This document shows positions 33,333 to 46,990 of a stretch of 64,000 bases of DNA, piece by piece. Below the pieces are notes generated by a model that worked only from the letters and a program-made list of their open reading frames with translations, was not told the origin of the DNA and did no database searches. Each line of letters begins with the position of its first letter. Position 1 is the first letter of the stretch. The stretch lies in NCBI RefSeq assembly GCF_901709675.1, contig NC_051087.1:7373319-7437318 (forward strand). The letters run 5' to 3'. This DNA is from Syngnathus acus (lineage: Eukaryota > Chordata > Actinopteri > Syngnathiformes > Syngnathidae). Position numbers and translations under genes: made by a program.

Positions 33333-35140
33333 TATTGTATTACAATCAGTTTCACATGCAAGGGGTAGCAGTAACCTCTGCCTGATCATACACCTCTGTT
33401 GCTCTCCTTGTCTGCAGGTGTATACTGTGGTTCACTGTGTACTGTAATGTTTGTGATGCAAACAACACAGAGAGGAATAATTGGCATTGTGAACAAAAAA
33501 CAGAAGAATACACATCCAATGAATAATTGAAATAATACGCCTGTGTGCTTCTTGCAGTTAAGAGTTTTTCCGTATCGTATGCCTGAAAAGAAAGAAATCA
33601 ATGGTTTTAGAAAATAAAATGAAACCAGAGGCATATCAGAAAATGGCCTGATCTGATATAATATTCCGCCATTAGAATTTATTGGGCACTGCAAGGTTAC
33701 TCTCGAAATCACACACAAAATGAAGCTTTTGGTTAATCAAGATCATTCAAGTGCGTGACTGCAGCTACAAATGCTCAGGCAGTGAATGTTGTTTCCTATG
33801 ACGACTGGAAAGAGAGATTAACGGACCAGAAGAAGAAGGTAGCAGGTGGACAACAATGACCACCTGGTCCATCGATTCACAATCCAAGACTCACCCCAAC
33901 TATTGGAACCATTTGGTGGATATTAATGAGGGTGAACAAGATTAAACGCAGAAATGTAGTTGACACATTATATAAACTGTACAATTTTGTTTGTTTACAT
34001 TGACGAGGCACAAAAAAAATGAAAGCAGGTTTAAAAACCAACTTTTTGTCGAAATTGTAAGACCAGATGGTGCTGGAGTGGACCATGACATGCTTGTCAA
34101 GCTCCTCACTCCCAGCTGCCAGCGGCACAGTCCACTTCCCCGAGCTTTCCACAGGAATATCGTCACCATGGCCACATCATGACCAGAGAAGTTGTCTAGA
34201 GGCCAGCTGGCTCTCCCAGAAACCGTGAAGGGCGCACACAGGGATAGGAGAACAACGTTTTGATGCTTGATTAAACAATTATTGGAGATCCTTGTTTAGA
34301 AAAGTGCACATCTCTAAGAATTATGGGTTTCATTTGCCTTCTATAAATGTAGACGTTATAGTTGTTGCATTAGCGGTTTTAGTTGGAAATTAATGGTCTA
34401 TTAGAACCATTTACTTTTAAGACAAGAGACCTTTTATTGTGCATCGCATTTCTTTAATTGTGGTCCCAAAAGGACAACACAGCTCTTTCATCAATTATAA
34501 AATAACACATTTGTTATTTAATCCTGCTAATGCACTTTTTAAGGTGATGGTCCAACGTGCACTTATCAAGTCAACACTTAACGGCATGATTATCTAAAGT
34601 TTAATGTCCAAACTTGAACACATTACTCTCAATTATGTGAAGCTGGATAGAAAAATGGGAATGGAAAAAAAACGTTTTTATATACAGTTTCTATTTATTT
34701 ATTTATTTTGTTTATTTATTTATTTATTTATTCATTGACGCTTTGAATTATTTATCAGAGCATAAATTCAAATAGGTCATTGCGGTTTCAAATGCATTAG
34801 TGCAAAATGAAATAAGATTAGGTATCTATTATTTCTCATAGTTCACATGCAATTAATGAATGAATGGAATGATTTAACTTTTTTTTGCATTGGAACTGTA
34901 GTTAAGGTTGTCAGACCAAAGGTAAAAGCAAGTCTAAATGTTGATCCGAGAGAGTATTATTTTGAGGAAACACTAGCTTGTAAATACTGATAATGATTTG
35001 ATGAAACACAGCTTTAAAAGTTGTGTAGGATGTGCCTTTTCTCTAAATAACCGCTGCTGGTCACTCATCAATTAAGATTTGTTGTTAACCAGTTTCGATT
35101 TCAGCCTTTTTGTTTGGGTAACTTTTTTTTGTCTTATCAT
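33333..35140. other. Non-coding DNA; TTTA microsatellite and one GC-richer patch
   Basis: A TTTA-type run lies at 34692-34733. The patch 34070-34230 is markedly richer in G and C than its surroundings and is open in more than one frame on both strands, with no peptide I recognise. It could be an old gene fragment or a conserved element. Confidence 0.45.
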
Positions 35141-35258
35141 TAATGACTAAACATCCCCTTCTTTTTCCTCTACCTCTTCCTTTCCATCATTTACTTTTAC
35201 TTACCTATTGCTCTACCCTCCCCCCTTACTTCATCACTCCATCTTCATGCCGGTGCAG

Positions 35259-35351
35259 GCAGAGAAATGCGACTTGGCTGTGACTAATCTGCTGGCAAAG
35301 CCTCCGAGAGCCCCTTGCGGTGGCGCCTCTTTGCGGAGGATACCTGATTGA
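35259..35351 (+). other. Exon-like island with terminal stop, unknown product
   Basis: About 100 bases of C/T-rich sequence (35155-35250) lead to GGTGCAG|GCAGAG, a plausible splice acceptor. From there one frame is open for 30 codons (A-E-K-C-D-L-A-V-T-N-L-L-A-K, ending R-I-P-D) and closes with TGA at 35349. G+C is clearly above background. No polyadenylation signal is obvious close by. The minus strand is also open over this interval (35284-35613), so the strand is not secure. Confidence 0.25.
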
Positions 35352-35639
35352 TTGGACCGAGTGCAAACTTTGTCAGGTCGGCCTTCATGACTGGATCTCT
35401 TGCCTGATAATAAATTCCCTCCTCCTCCACCCAAGTACTGTGTGGAGACACATTATGAGACACATTTCCATGAGACATGTTGCCCTGGACTATTACAGTC
35501 CAACTCATTGCCATATTTTCTACTTTCTCTTGGACAAACAGGCTTGACTCTCCACAGCCACCACGTTTAGCGTGCAGTATGCTGATTCGTTCTGAAAGAT
35601 GAGCTTGAAGCATGTGGGAGTGTGTCCCAAAATGGATGC

Positions 35640-38600
35640 GCAGGGCTTGTATTTGGTGCGCATATCAGATAAAAGCTGAGGGGAGAGAAGGAGGGGATTA
35701 CTTCTATCGGCAAAGTGTCATGACAAATTGATTTTCTTGCTCAAATCCCAGACAATGGACAAGACAGAACAGGTTGATAGTTTCTCTCCCTAAATGGCAC
35801 ATTTTCTGTTTCCTTCACACATCAATGCCATGATTCATTAAAAATAAGGAGGTAGACCCGTGAGCCCAAAGAAGAGCTAAAGCTTAGATGTTTCCTCTCT
35901 CTCCCTCTCCCTGCTCAATTCCCTCATCACAGCCCCCCGCATATTCATTTATCAAGTTTGTGAGTGATGACTCTGCACCAGTAGCCCATGTCCTCCATCA
36001 CAGGCTCAGTCACCCATTGGAAAGACGAGAACGGTGTCTTCGTGAGCTCTCCGCCTCTCTCGCTCACTCACCCGTTCGCTCAAAGATACAGCACGTCTTA
36101 GCTGAGAGGTAAATAAAAGATGGTGCAAAAGTTCAAAAAAGGATTGTGGGTCAGTAATAACTAGAACATGTTCAAGTGCCTGCAAGATATCAGTATTCTT
36201 ATGATTTTTTTTTCAGTCAACTTTTTAGTGGAATAAATGACAGAATGAGCTGACAGATTGGAGTCATGCCAGAGAGCAGTAAGTAAAGCTTTGAGTCAAG
36301 ATAGAGATAGCAAGCGTTGAGTGTGACTGATATCTGAATGGGCAGTTAGCAGAGGCATCCAAATGGGGCGGGAGATTGATCCAATCAGAGCTGTAAATAA
36401 GAAAGTGATTGTGAAATATCAGCAGTGATAAACACATTCATTCTTGGAAGATCACAGCGCAATGCCGAGGAAGTGGTTAGCCAATTCTGTCAAAAGAAAA
36501 TGGCTTTGTGTCATAACAGTGACCACATGCATATATGCACACGATAAACATTAAAAAGCGATGAAGAGCCACATGCAGAGAAGCAGAGAGGTGAAGAGCA
36601 CTAAAAAACAATTGCGTTTACAAAGAACAAAATTGCAAACAAGATACAATATCAAGATTCAATGGCAAGCTACACACAAGAAGGTCCAAATCCGAATTTG
36701 AAAGCAAAAAATGTGTTACGCTTCCAAAATGAGATTTGTCGTGTAATTCAGTTGTATGTACAATTATTCTTATATCATTTTGATTAGACTGCATAAGAGG
36801 GGAAAAATGGCAACCTTTTCTCAATCTGAGTCTTTTCCTGACCAGTTAAATATGGACATCTGGGAAGTATGCTCTATCGCTAAACTGTGCCTATAAAAAC
36901 CTGATTTCAGATCTCAGTCCACTCTAAATATGCTTTGACTGAGTGAAAATTGGTAAAATTAAGAGAATATGAGCAAAAAAAAATTGTTTCTAATGTGAGA
37001 TCATCCAATCCCTTGAGAACACCAAGATGGAAAAAGATGGAAAGAATAATGTCAAAGGCATTTACAGATTTGACCTATCATTGATGTCCAATATTGATAA
37101 AAATGAATATTGCTCTTCTTTAACTGTACGGCAATAATCCCTGACCGTCTAAAACCAATTGTTTCAGAAATGTAACTTGTAGACTGCTAACAAAGAACCC
37201 CCTGCAGACAGTTCAGAGTAATTCTGTACTTAATGGCCCATAGTCTCATAAAGCTAAATGTTAACACAAACGGCTGCCCCCTCCCCCCGCTGCCCCCTTT
37301 TAGCATTACATACAGTCCATAGTGTAGGGTAAAAAGCATTTTATTTTGTTGTCTTTCTTTCTTTGGAGTTTATCCATTTGTTTTGCAAGACTGTGACCAC
37401 ATTGTGCTGGTGATTTACAAAATATACCACGATGAAACAATCTAAAAAACAAAAACCATTTGTATAATAATCACATTGAATGCACCCTAAAGCAATATGA
37501 CAAATAAGACATCAATCAATACCACACGAGAGCAAATTGAAATATTTTCCACACTTCCATGAATCAGCAAACACATTCATGCTCCTTGAAAAGCCACTCA
37601 TCAAAGTTTATTTGTAAAAACATGAAGCACAAACCAGAGATAGGAAAAATACATTTGATTGGCTTGTCATCTCAGTTTCAATCGCTGCTTTCCTGCTTTT
37701 CAGATATAACATGGATATGATTTCGTTCAGTGCTGTTGAATCGTCATGATGTAAGATCAAAATCGTAAATCAATGTCAATGGGTGTCTGAAAATTGCTCC
37801 TTTGTGCATCGTCAACTCACACTTCACTCAGTATTTGCAAGTTTTGACTGTTTTGGGGATTTTGCATTGGTTTACCATCGCTACTACTACAAGGAAGCAC
37901 CTGTGCCATGACGACATGGAATCCTGCTTTTATACATCTGTATATTACTCACCTGAAAAACAATCTTATCTTTCCTGTCATGTAGGGGGAAAAGCCACAA
38001 ACATGTTTCAGTATCTTATTAATCTGTACTGCTTCATGCTTAATTCATAAAACAACAGATGTGCAGGGTAATGTTTATTCTGGAGGATGAAATCTGGCAG
38101 GATAATCGGAGATAAACATGCAACAATGAAGGAAGAAGCGTGCCGGCATGACCGAAGACTACATTGAGAATACAGATGTTGCATTTTTGTTTAAGATTTG
38201 GAGGAAGATATGCTTGATCAGTATCTGTTATTAGACTGTGGTTAAAAATGTCTTCAAACTAGGACTTGTTCTAATAAAACTGTTTAAAACCAATGTAAGT
38301 TTTGGTACTGAAGCAGTCCGGTTTCAAAAAGTATGTCACTCTGCTGTTCATCTACAGTTTTTTTCCCCATCTCACAATCTGAGCTATCAATAATTGGCAT
38401 TAGTATAACAGTAGTATTTGTTTTAGTATGTCTTTTTTTAGTTCCTGATTCCTGCTTCCTCAGAGCAAAATCAACAACTCATAATTTAGAATGTTCTAAA
38501 ACTATTTATACTTTGTCAAAACAGTAAGGGAATTGGTGTCACTTTCTGATCCGTAAAAATGGGGTTGGGGTCAGCTGAGGTTGTCTCGTTTATTGCTTCT

Positions 38601-41600
38601 CCCTTGAAAACATTTCAAACTGTGCCACTGTCCAACTTAGAGCTGATATGACGTTGGCTAAACAATTCGCTAGACACTGAAGGCAACATGGAATAAAAAA
38701 CATTCCATTAAAAAAAAAAAAAAAAAAGAGTGTTTCACAGCCTGTTTTCATTCCATTATCACTGACAACTGTATGGAGATAGAGATAGCTTCACACATCT
38801 GTACTTGCCCACTGTGAAAGTGGTGGTTAAGGGATGTTCTTCACCACAGCCTGTCTTGGCTTTGACTTAGCTTGTCAGCATGATCTCACAGATGTTCTCT
38901 TGGGGTTCTGTCCGTGATGGCCATCCTGTAAACAAGTCACCCCATGTAAAGCTGAGAAGCTGCCTCTATTTATCAAACACACCATGATTTGCTGTGTTCT
39001 GCCCTGTCCTCCCTGGTGACCAAGGTATAGCGTGTGTCAGAGGGGCATGTTCGTGGAGAGAGGTGTAATGAGCAGAGAGCAGGGTTAGCATCCCTTGTAT
39101 CAAAGTCCGTGATTCTTTGGTGTGAGAAGGACATTCTGCACCAGTGAGCAGCTCCTTTAAGAGAACTCTTCTTCCTAGGTCACAAGCATTAATCTCTTTC
39201 TTAATGATATATAGATATATATAATTTATAATAATGTACCAACACAAAATGCTGGAGTCTGACCTGTTCTTTTATTTTTGTGAAATCAATGTACTGTAGG
39301 TTACACAGCTAGACAATCAGGTTTTACTGGTCATAACTGTGCTGTGGAAAACCAAAGCAAACAGCTTTACGCAATGGAAATGTACCTGAACAGAGGAGTA
39401 GCTGAAGTCAATAAATCACAGCTGACTCTCAGCGGCATTTACTGTACATTTCAGTCTGCTTCAGATAGCATGTACTGTATAAATAAATTAAATTCAGTTG
39501 ACCATGAGATAAGTGCACTCCTATACTGTGAAATATTCAAACTGCAACTGCAGACAAATGTGCAGCTAGTTTCAACGGCAAGATGTTGACAGCAACATTA
39601 ATTGCCAAAGAAAGTCACTATATATATACATATATATATTTTTATTTTTTTTTCTATGTCCCATTGAGAATGTTTGACCCATATTTAGTATTTTTACATG
39701 ATTTAGTTTGGGGGTACATTGAATTACATACAATTTTTTTTATACAAAATTTGTGTTTAGTTACTGAGGGTTCGCCATTAAATTATTTTAAAAGCACAAT
39801 GAATTGGGCGGTAAAAACTATAATGAAACTGATCTATAAAAGCTGTTTATTAAAGAAATTCAATTGAAATGTTTCAGTCTGTGTTTGTGTGAGGCTGTTG
39901 GTTTGTATTTTCCCAGAGTAATGTAGCAACACAATGTACGACTATGTCCCTTGAGGGGTCATCATAATCACCTCCTGCTCGTTTGACTGGCCTTGAAGAT
40001 GTTAAAATGAGTGCTCTCGGCAATGGATGTGTCAGGAAACTAGGGGAAAAATGATGGGGAAACTTTGATAAGTCCTCAACAGGGACATGAACTGTCAGCA
40101 AGACAGATAACTGGTGTGAAGTGGGGACCTTTCATTAATGTACCAGAATCCCTCGACCATCTGTTTAAGCTGACATGGCTTTTCAAACACTTGCAAAACT
40201 CATGTATGAATCACCTTGTGGCATTGTTTGTCATTGACACTCCTTGGACTCTGCAGGTGATTGAATGTCTGTTTTTAGCAACAATACCCTTGGAGGTGGG
40301 AACGGTACTTATTTAATTCTGATTTTGGTAAATGTTTTAGTAAATATGAACAACGCCAATGATACGGTTTTTGATGTTCGACTTCTTATGTAAAAACTGG
40401 AAAAACAATAACTTTCATGTGCAACAGTATTTAAGTCTATAATAGGTTCTGAGCATTTTGGTGATCGCAGTTTTTGACCATTATATGCAACGTAAGTTAA
40501 GAATTTTAGAATGTACTAATTATCTCAAGAAAATGGTTTGAAGGGCATATTGATTTTGCAGATAAAAAGAGGCCTTGTGTTCATTGGATCTGTTTTAATT
40601 TGACCCCACATGTCACCTGGGGGAAAAGAAACAGACTCACAGAGGCTGGTCAAAAAAATCAAAACAATACCAGACAAATGCATCGCTGCACCGTGTGAGT
40701 TGGATTTATTACTGTGACATGGGAATTAACTGCGTCACAGCTTCAGCACTCTGATTGATTGCATACTGTTTTATAGTTTCATTTAGAATATCACAGGGTA
40801 AACAATTGGAATGTTTTTTGCTTTGCTCAGTAAGTCACTCTCACCCACGGTGTCAACAATGACTGACCGGATTCAAATAATAATAGTTAACAGAGGAATT
40901 TACATTTTGCCACACTTGCGGGATTTTAATCACAGTATTATTAGATACATTTTGTGCAGTATTCCATTTTCTGTCAACAATACACGATCAGTATTAAGAG
41001 GGTTATGTGGTACTATATGATGTGATGAAAGGATGTTTTTCCATTCAAGCCAACAGAACTCGGTTAGTTGATAATGTTTCCACACTGTTTCGAGTCAGTC
41101 AGAAAATTGAACAGTGATTCATAGTTTAATAACAGCTCAAAATGGGGAAATGATTTTGCTGCACTGAGACCCAACTCCTCCCCACTAATTGATGCAATTT
41201 ATTTTTGGCGGGAGAATTTGAAAATAAAAAACACAGTCCCTTCAGTGTCTAGCAACATCCCCTGCTCACCAGTAGAGACGAAATAATATATATTTATTTT
41301 CATAAACTAAATAAATAAATATAAAATAAAAATATGAACATCAAAAATAGGAGCTCAGACACAAAAAAAAGTCAAAGCCCAACTCTAACTCAAGCCAACA
41401 CTTTTTTTTTTACTTATCAGCAGGTAAACAGCGAACATGAGATACTGTCTTCCCCATGCACAGCAGTATAAATTGCAAGTCACAGGTGAATACATCGGAC
41501 AAAAGCATTATTATTCCAGCATGTCCACACTATCGCTATGTCCTCCATTTACTATAAGCATTGCCCTCAACAATTATTTTTTGTCCTAAGACAAACAAAA

Positions 41601-41820
41601 CAGCACAGGCTGGTGGGTGCACCCTTGCTCAGGATTGGACAGCACTGTAATATCCTCAATATTAGTATTCCAAGCGAAGGCTAAAGTCCCATTTTCAAAA
41701 CAAAGCAAATCCAGCAGATTGAAGCTCCACTGAAGGCAGATGAGCAAGCTCACTGGAGTGGGCCATGCAGAGGGAGAGCTAATTTTTCATAATCAGTGAC
41801 AGTTGCACTGATGTCAGGGC
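35640..41820. other. Non-coding single-copy DNA
   Basis: About 6 kb without a recognisable gene or transposon. It contains an 18-A run at 38710-38727 and short TA-rich steps near 39210 and 39620. Open frames of 60-94 codons lie on both strands without any signature. Confidence 0.5.
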
Positions 41821-41827
41821 AAAGCAA

Positions 41828-41899
41828 TCACTGAGCAGCATGAGTACAACTATCTTCGGAGGTGTCTGACGGCATGCCAAGGGACCGAGGGCGAGACGG
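41828..41899 (-). other. Exon-like island on the minus strand, possible last coding exon
   Basis: On the minus strand a pyrimidine-rich run (CTTTCTCTGTCTCACTGCAG) ends at 41900. The next 72 bases read 23 codons (P-S-R-P-R-S-L-G-M-P-S-D-T-S-E-D-S) and stop with TGA at 41828-41830. Serine- and proline-rich hydrophilic tails like this occur at the C-terminus of many membrane or cytoplasmic proteins. I do not recognise it, and an ordinary conserved element could look alike. Confidence 0.28.
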
Positions 41900-44800
41900 C
41901 TGCAGTGAGACAGAGAAAGTACTCAAAGCATGTGACAGGCAGAAAAGGAAAAACAACATTAGGAAACCCGAATGAAGGAAGAGGGAGTAATTAAATTCCA
42001 ACAGCAAACTAAACATGAAACGATATTGCAAGCATGTCTTGTAAAAGTGGACTCTCCTTGAATATGTTGCCACTTTATTCTTCATTGTGTGGTGGTCAAT
42101 GATGACAAAGGTGATGTATACCTGGGGAAGGTTGTGAGGAACCTATTTTGATTAGGATCCACGTCTTGCTTCACTTGAAGTTCTTGTATTAATCTTAATT
42201 TAGTGAGGCCTCAAACATCCAAAGCAATACGGTGGATTTATTGTGCTGTTATGTTCTCATCCCAAATTCTAGTCTAAGCATAATCAAGTATCACCCCACC
42301 CACAACTCATCTCTCCTTCCTTTAAAAACTTGCCCACACAATTGTTTTAATAGAACAATCATGTTTTATATCACAAAAGTCAAACATTGCTGGGTTCATA
42401 TAATTAAGAATTTTGCAGAAAAATATACATTTGAAGCCTGGACCACCTTCCAGCATGCAAGATGCCAGTGAACCTCAAGAGATTTCAATCCAGTGTTCAT
42501 TGAAGTACTTAGCATTGATAAGGCTATAATAGTCAAATTCGTTTCCTACATTCACTCAGAGTTCTCAAGGCCCTTCTACCTTTCTTCTACCACAAAAAAA
42601 GACCTTGGTACACAATTGAGAAGTGACACACTGTTGGGCTTTTAATATGTTCAACGGGTATGCACATCTGCGTACCAATTTTGTGCCCATGTTCATAACA
42701 TTTCACTAGACTATATGCCTGAATGCATGACTGGATGACACACACACACACACAACACACACACACTCACACGCAAATGCCCTCACACACAAACAAAAGA
42801 AATAAAACAAGAGCCTGCAAAATAAATGGAGCAAGCCCTATAATCTATCATCTAAACTTTCACTTGGAGTCAAGGATATGAACAGGGGTGAAACTTTATT
42901 TTCTTTGCCCTTCTGTTATGAGTCAACTCTTTGAGTAAATGGAGCGGCGAGGAAGGTGTTCAGCTTCTTGCACAGCAGTCAGCGAAGGATGAGTTTGTGT
43001 TTCAGACAAGGTTCCATACCACACTGTTATTATGCATCTCTAGATGCCTTCCTTATAGAATGAGATTTGAAAATGAGAACATAAACTGCGACTTCATATA
43101 AAAAGTATGCCTGCAGGTAAGGCAGACCTTCTACATGTGCTCTCCAAATGAGTGTCTTATCAACAAGGGCCCCCAAGGGCACCCGAAAATGATAGCACTC
43201 TTCTTGTCGTCTTGCCAGTGATGCATTGCCTTTCGGGAGGTAAACACAGTCATTTTAATCTTTATACCTTATCAAATCTAGGCAAGTGTCCATCAAGCGG
43301 TTTGGGATAAAACATAAAGATGACAATCCATCACTTTTTTCCTCGTATAGCTTTTTCTTCAGCATTTAAAGTTCCTGTACAACTTTTGGCTGCGATGTAT
43401 GAGGATGTCCATTTGTTTCCTAACTAGGGTGCAAACAGCCAATAGAATCCGTCAATTGATTTTCTCCGCATTCACTGCCTATGCATCTTCATTGTGTGCA
43501 CTCGGTATGTAGACACTGATCATCCTAAGATTTCACAGATGTAAACAATCTGACACATTTACCAATCTTTTGCTGCACTATCAAAATTACCCATTAAAAA
43601 TATACAACAATTTTCCTCACTGCTTTGACAATGTTCAAGTTGCCCTGTAATAAACCTGAGTATCCAATGACCACTCGTTTCTGCTAGTTTTTCCTTTCTG
43701 CACATATGTAGATACTGCAATGTATTGCAGATGTGTTTTGTTGCATAATCACAGTGTATCATGTTATTATTGTTAACAAACATTAGGATAATAGGATAAT
43801 AACACAAACTCAGCTACTCTGCAAATGACACTTTTGAGACAAACCACACTGTCAAAAAAACTCTCACCATAGTTTGTTTTAACTGAACCAATCTGATCAA
43901 GGCGTGAATGTGTTGAAGGGTAAGTAAGCAGCATGAATAATAGAATGAAAAAATGTCACATGAATAAACAATAGGAGTAAGATACACAGATGTTCAAAAC
44001 TACATTTTAAGTCATGTTTAGAACCAATGAGAGAGGGCATTTGGGGAGATGGAATGAGGGAATCAGAGTGACACACCAAAAGTCTTTGAGGGTGAATGAA
44101 TGGAGCCGAGGGTGTGTCTCTGTTGCTAAACACTGCCTATAATAGAGGCCAAAGATTTGATGGCAAACTTTATACCCCTGCACCCACACACACAGTGCAT
44201 TCCATCAGCACTTTATCTGGCCTTTTATTTGCTTTTATCGAGCATGGCGGAGGCAGCCCGCTCAGCGTTAACAATGTCGGGCTAAAGTCATTTCACACAA
44301 CACTACTTGGTCATGTAAGCTGACAACTTTTATATTCCCTTATGTCCTTGGCTTGCTCTGTCGTATGGCTTCTCGGTAGCGGGCAGTGCTGAAACTAGTT
44401 GGTTTGCAGCACCGAGATTGCAGAGTGGCGTAAATTGGGCTAATTTCAAGCCTGGAGAAACCATTACAAGGAGGCAAGCATAACTCTTAGTGGCAGACAA
44501 AACTGAAAGCAGAAGCGTACATTGCTCATGGATCTAGTACATGCCGCACTGCGTTTAACTGTTCAATACAGGTCACTGATGTGCACCAAAGCGTTTCACA
44601 TGTAATTTATCCCCGTTTGACGACGAGTGTGTTTTTACGCTGTCGGTAGGGGTTCTGGTCAGGCTGCAAAGGGTTCATTCGGCTTAGTCTTTAATTAACC
44701 TCATGCCCTGTTTCTATACACACTGCCAAACCTTGGCTGACCTTACAACAATTTATGCTTGCAATAAAAATGACAAGGTTATGGAAATACAGGCTGACGC

Positions 44801-46780
44801 AAGATGTGACAGAAAGGTTGCTGGGCCAACTGTTAATGGGCTGACAGGCCATTATCCCTGATGCCATGTGAACAGTTTAGTATCAGCTAAACAAAGGTAC
44901 TGGTTTTAGATTGAAGAAGATTAAGGACATAGAAGTAGATAGATACTTTAGGGTGGCCTTGGGAATATACTGTACATGGTGGGATGAAAACAAGCTAACA
45001 AGAAATCAACACAAACTCTTGTGGAGGCTCTAGACAAGAGGTTCCACATCTGAAATCATTTTAATTGGTGGTCATCACTTTGCTGTGGGCTGGATACTTG
45101 ACCGGTAAAACGAACAAACTCAACAAATTTAGAGGGTTCAGTGTGCTTGACAATTAATCCTTGACACTTTAATTTAATTATTTCTCAAATTCGACAAGTG
45201 GGCCTTCACTCAAGTTATCATACGCCACAGAAAATCACCTTTTTAAGCTGCATTTAAATCATTTTACAATCTAAATGAAAACTAAAGTCTTTCCATTTCT
45301 GATAAAACACAGGCCAAATTAACACAATGACCTCTTTCGAATTAGAAGAATATTTAAAAGAAAAAATTGTCAAACATGTTTTTCATTATGTATACTTAAT
45401 TAGAAAAGACGTGGACACGCTACCAATAGTGGCACATTTCATAGACTATAATTACCTGTAGAGTACCACGTTTGAAATCAAGGGCAAGGGAAATAATTAA
45501 ATCCAAGTTTGAATGGCTTCTAGCGAAGCCGATACAGCTGAGCGATGATGTCTGTATTGCTAAATCAATTAAAAAGTCGAATATGGGTCCATTCAGCAGC
45601 ACAAAATTATCTTGTCATTCCGGGTAATTAGCATGCCATAAGAATTCACACCCACAAAGACACTGCCCATCAAACCGCAGGACAGTTGACGACATAATAG
45701 CCTGTTAATGTCATGAAGAAGACTCCCTTACTTCATCACCTGGCTGGCTGGCTTTACATTGAAGCAAGTAATGCTAAATCATGACAACAGTTCGTCCCAG
45801 ATTGAATTTAGGTGGCATCTCCATTAAGAAACGCATTGTAAAACACAGTTGCAGGGACAGCTCCTGTGCTGTAGCTTTGGCCCCTCAGGGATTCATCAAG
45901 ACATTGGATGGGCTGCCCAGCCCAGCCCAACACACACACACACACACACACACACCATCAATGAACCTTTGCTCTTGTATATATTGCGGCAGAGAATATA
46001 TGTATGTCTGTTATAAATATTTAGTAATAATAACATTTAGTTACTGTTGATGGTTCACTTGCATTTGATGCATCCCCACATTTAGAGAGGATCATATTTT
46101 GATTTTTCACAAGTTGTCATCGACTTTCTTTTCTGTTGTTAACCAAATAAAGCAATTCAAAAGCAACACAAAAGGACACTTTGATTTCTCTCACGTCTTT
46201 ATATCCTCCGCCGAAACACCTAAACTTTTCTATTATTCTAGTTGTTCAGTAAATTTGCATTCAAAAGGATGAATTCACCCAGTGGGACATAACTTTTATT
46301 CATGAATAATTTATTTGCTAGGATTACTTTAAGAATTTCTAACTTGGGCCAGCCCTCCAGCTCTTTAGACTAATTGTAATATCAAAAGGCTTGAAGACAT
46401 TTTCATTAACTTTATAGAAAATGTGACACAGACGAGAACATACATTATATTCAATATTGCAATAAGCTGGTAGGTGTTTACTTACCATCTACATTGCGAA
46501 TACTGCAGTAAACATAAGAAATCAGAGCAGTTGTTTGTTTTTCAACTACCCATTAACTTAATTGCTGCATTAGCTAATTAGATATTTAGATTTCACCACT
46601 TAAAACCACATGCTATCCGTCTATAAGACATGAAGCTGTACCGGGAAAATCAACACTCGACATTAAGAACATTTTCATGACAAGATTTGTTATGATACAT
46701 GGTGACAGAGAGGCAAGGTCTAAAAAGAAAATCAATTTTAAGTGACAGCGGGAGGTGAGAGGGAACTTCCTTGACATGTT
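41900..46780. other. Non-coding DNA with two CA microsatellites
   Basis: CA runs lie at 42738-42790 (interrupted) and 45930-45955. The intervals 44680-44900 and 45480-45770 are repeat-free with balanced composition, and I regard 45480-45770 as the best conserved non-coding candidate of this stretch by texture. No gene. Confidence 0.5.
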
Positions 46781-46990
46781 TTAATTGCCACCTCTGCCTG
46801 TTGTGTCTCGCCTATGCAGTCACCACAAAGGCTTCTCGGGCAAAGGAGAGGAAGAGCGGGGAGGGGGAACTCAGATCTGCTCAATGCATCAACCGCACTT
46901 ATCCTCTTTAGTCTCTGACTCTCTATTGCCTTATGGCTCCAGTACACATGACAAACCCACACTACTGCTATGACCTCTCTCACACAGTAC
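46781..46990 (+). other. Weak exon-like island
   Basis: CACCTCTGCCTGTTG...CCTATGCAG gives a good acceptor ending at 46819. The following GC-rich stretch is open in more than one frame (one frame reads T-T-K-A-S-R-A-K-E-R-K and stops after 29 codons). No good donor was found, so chance is likely. Confidence 0.18.
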
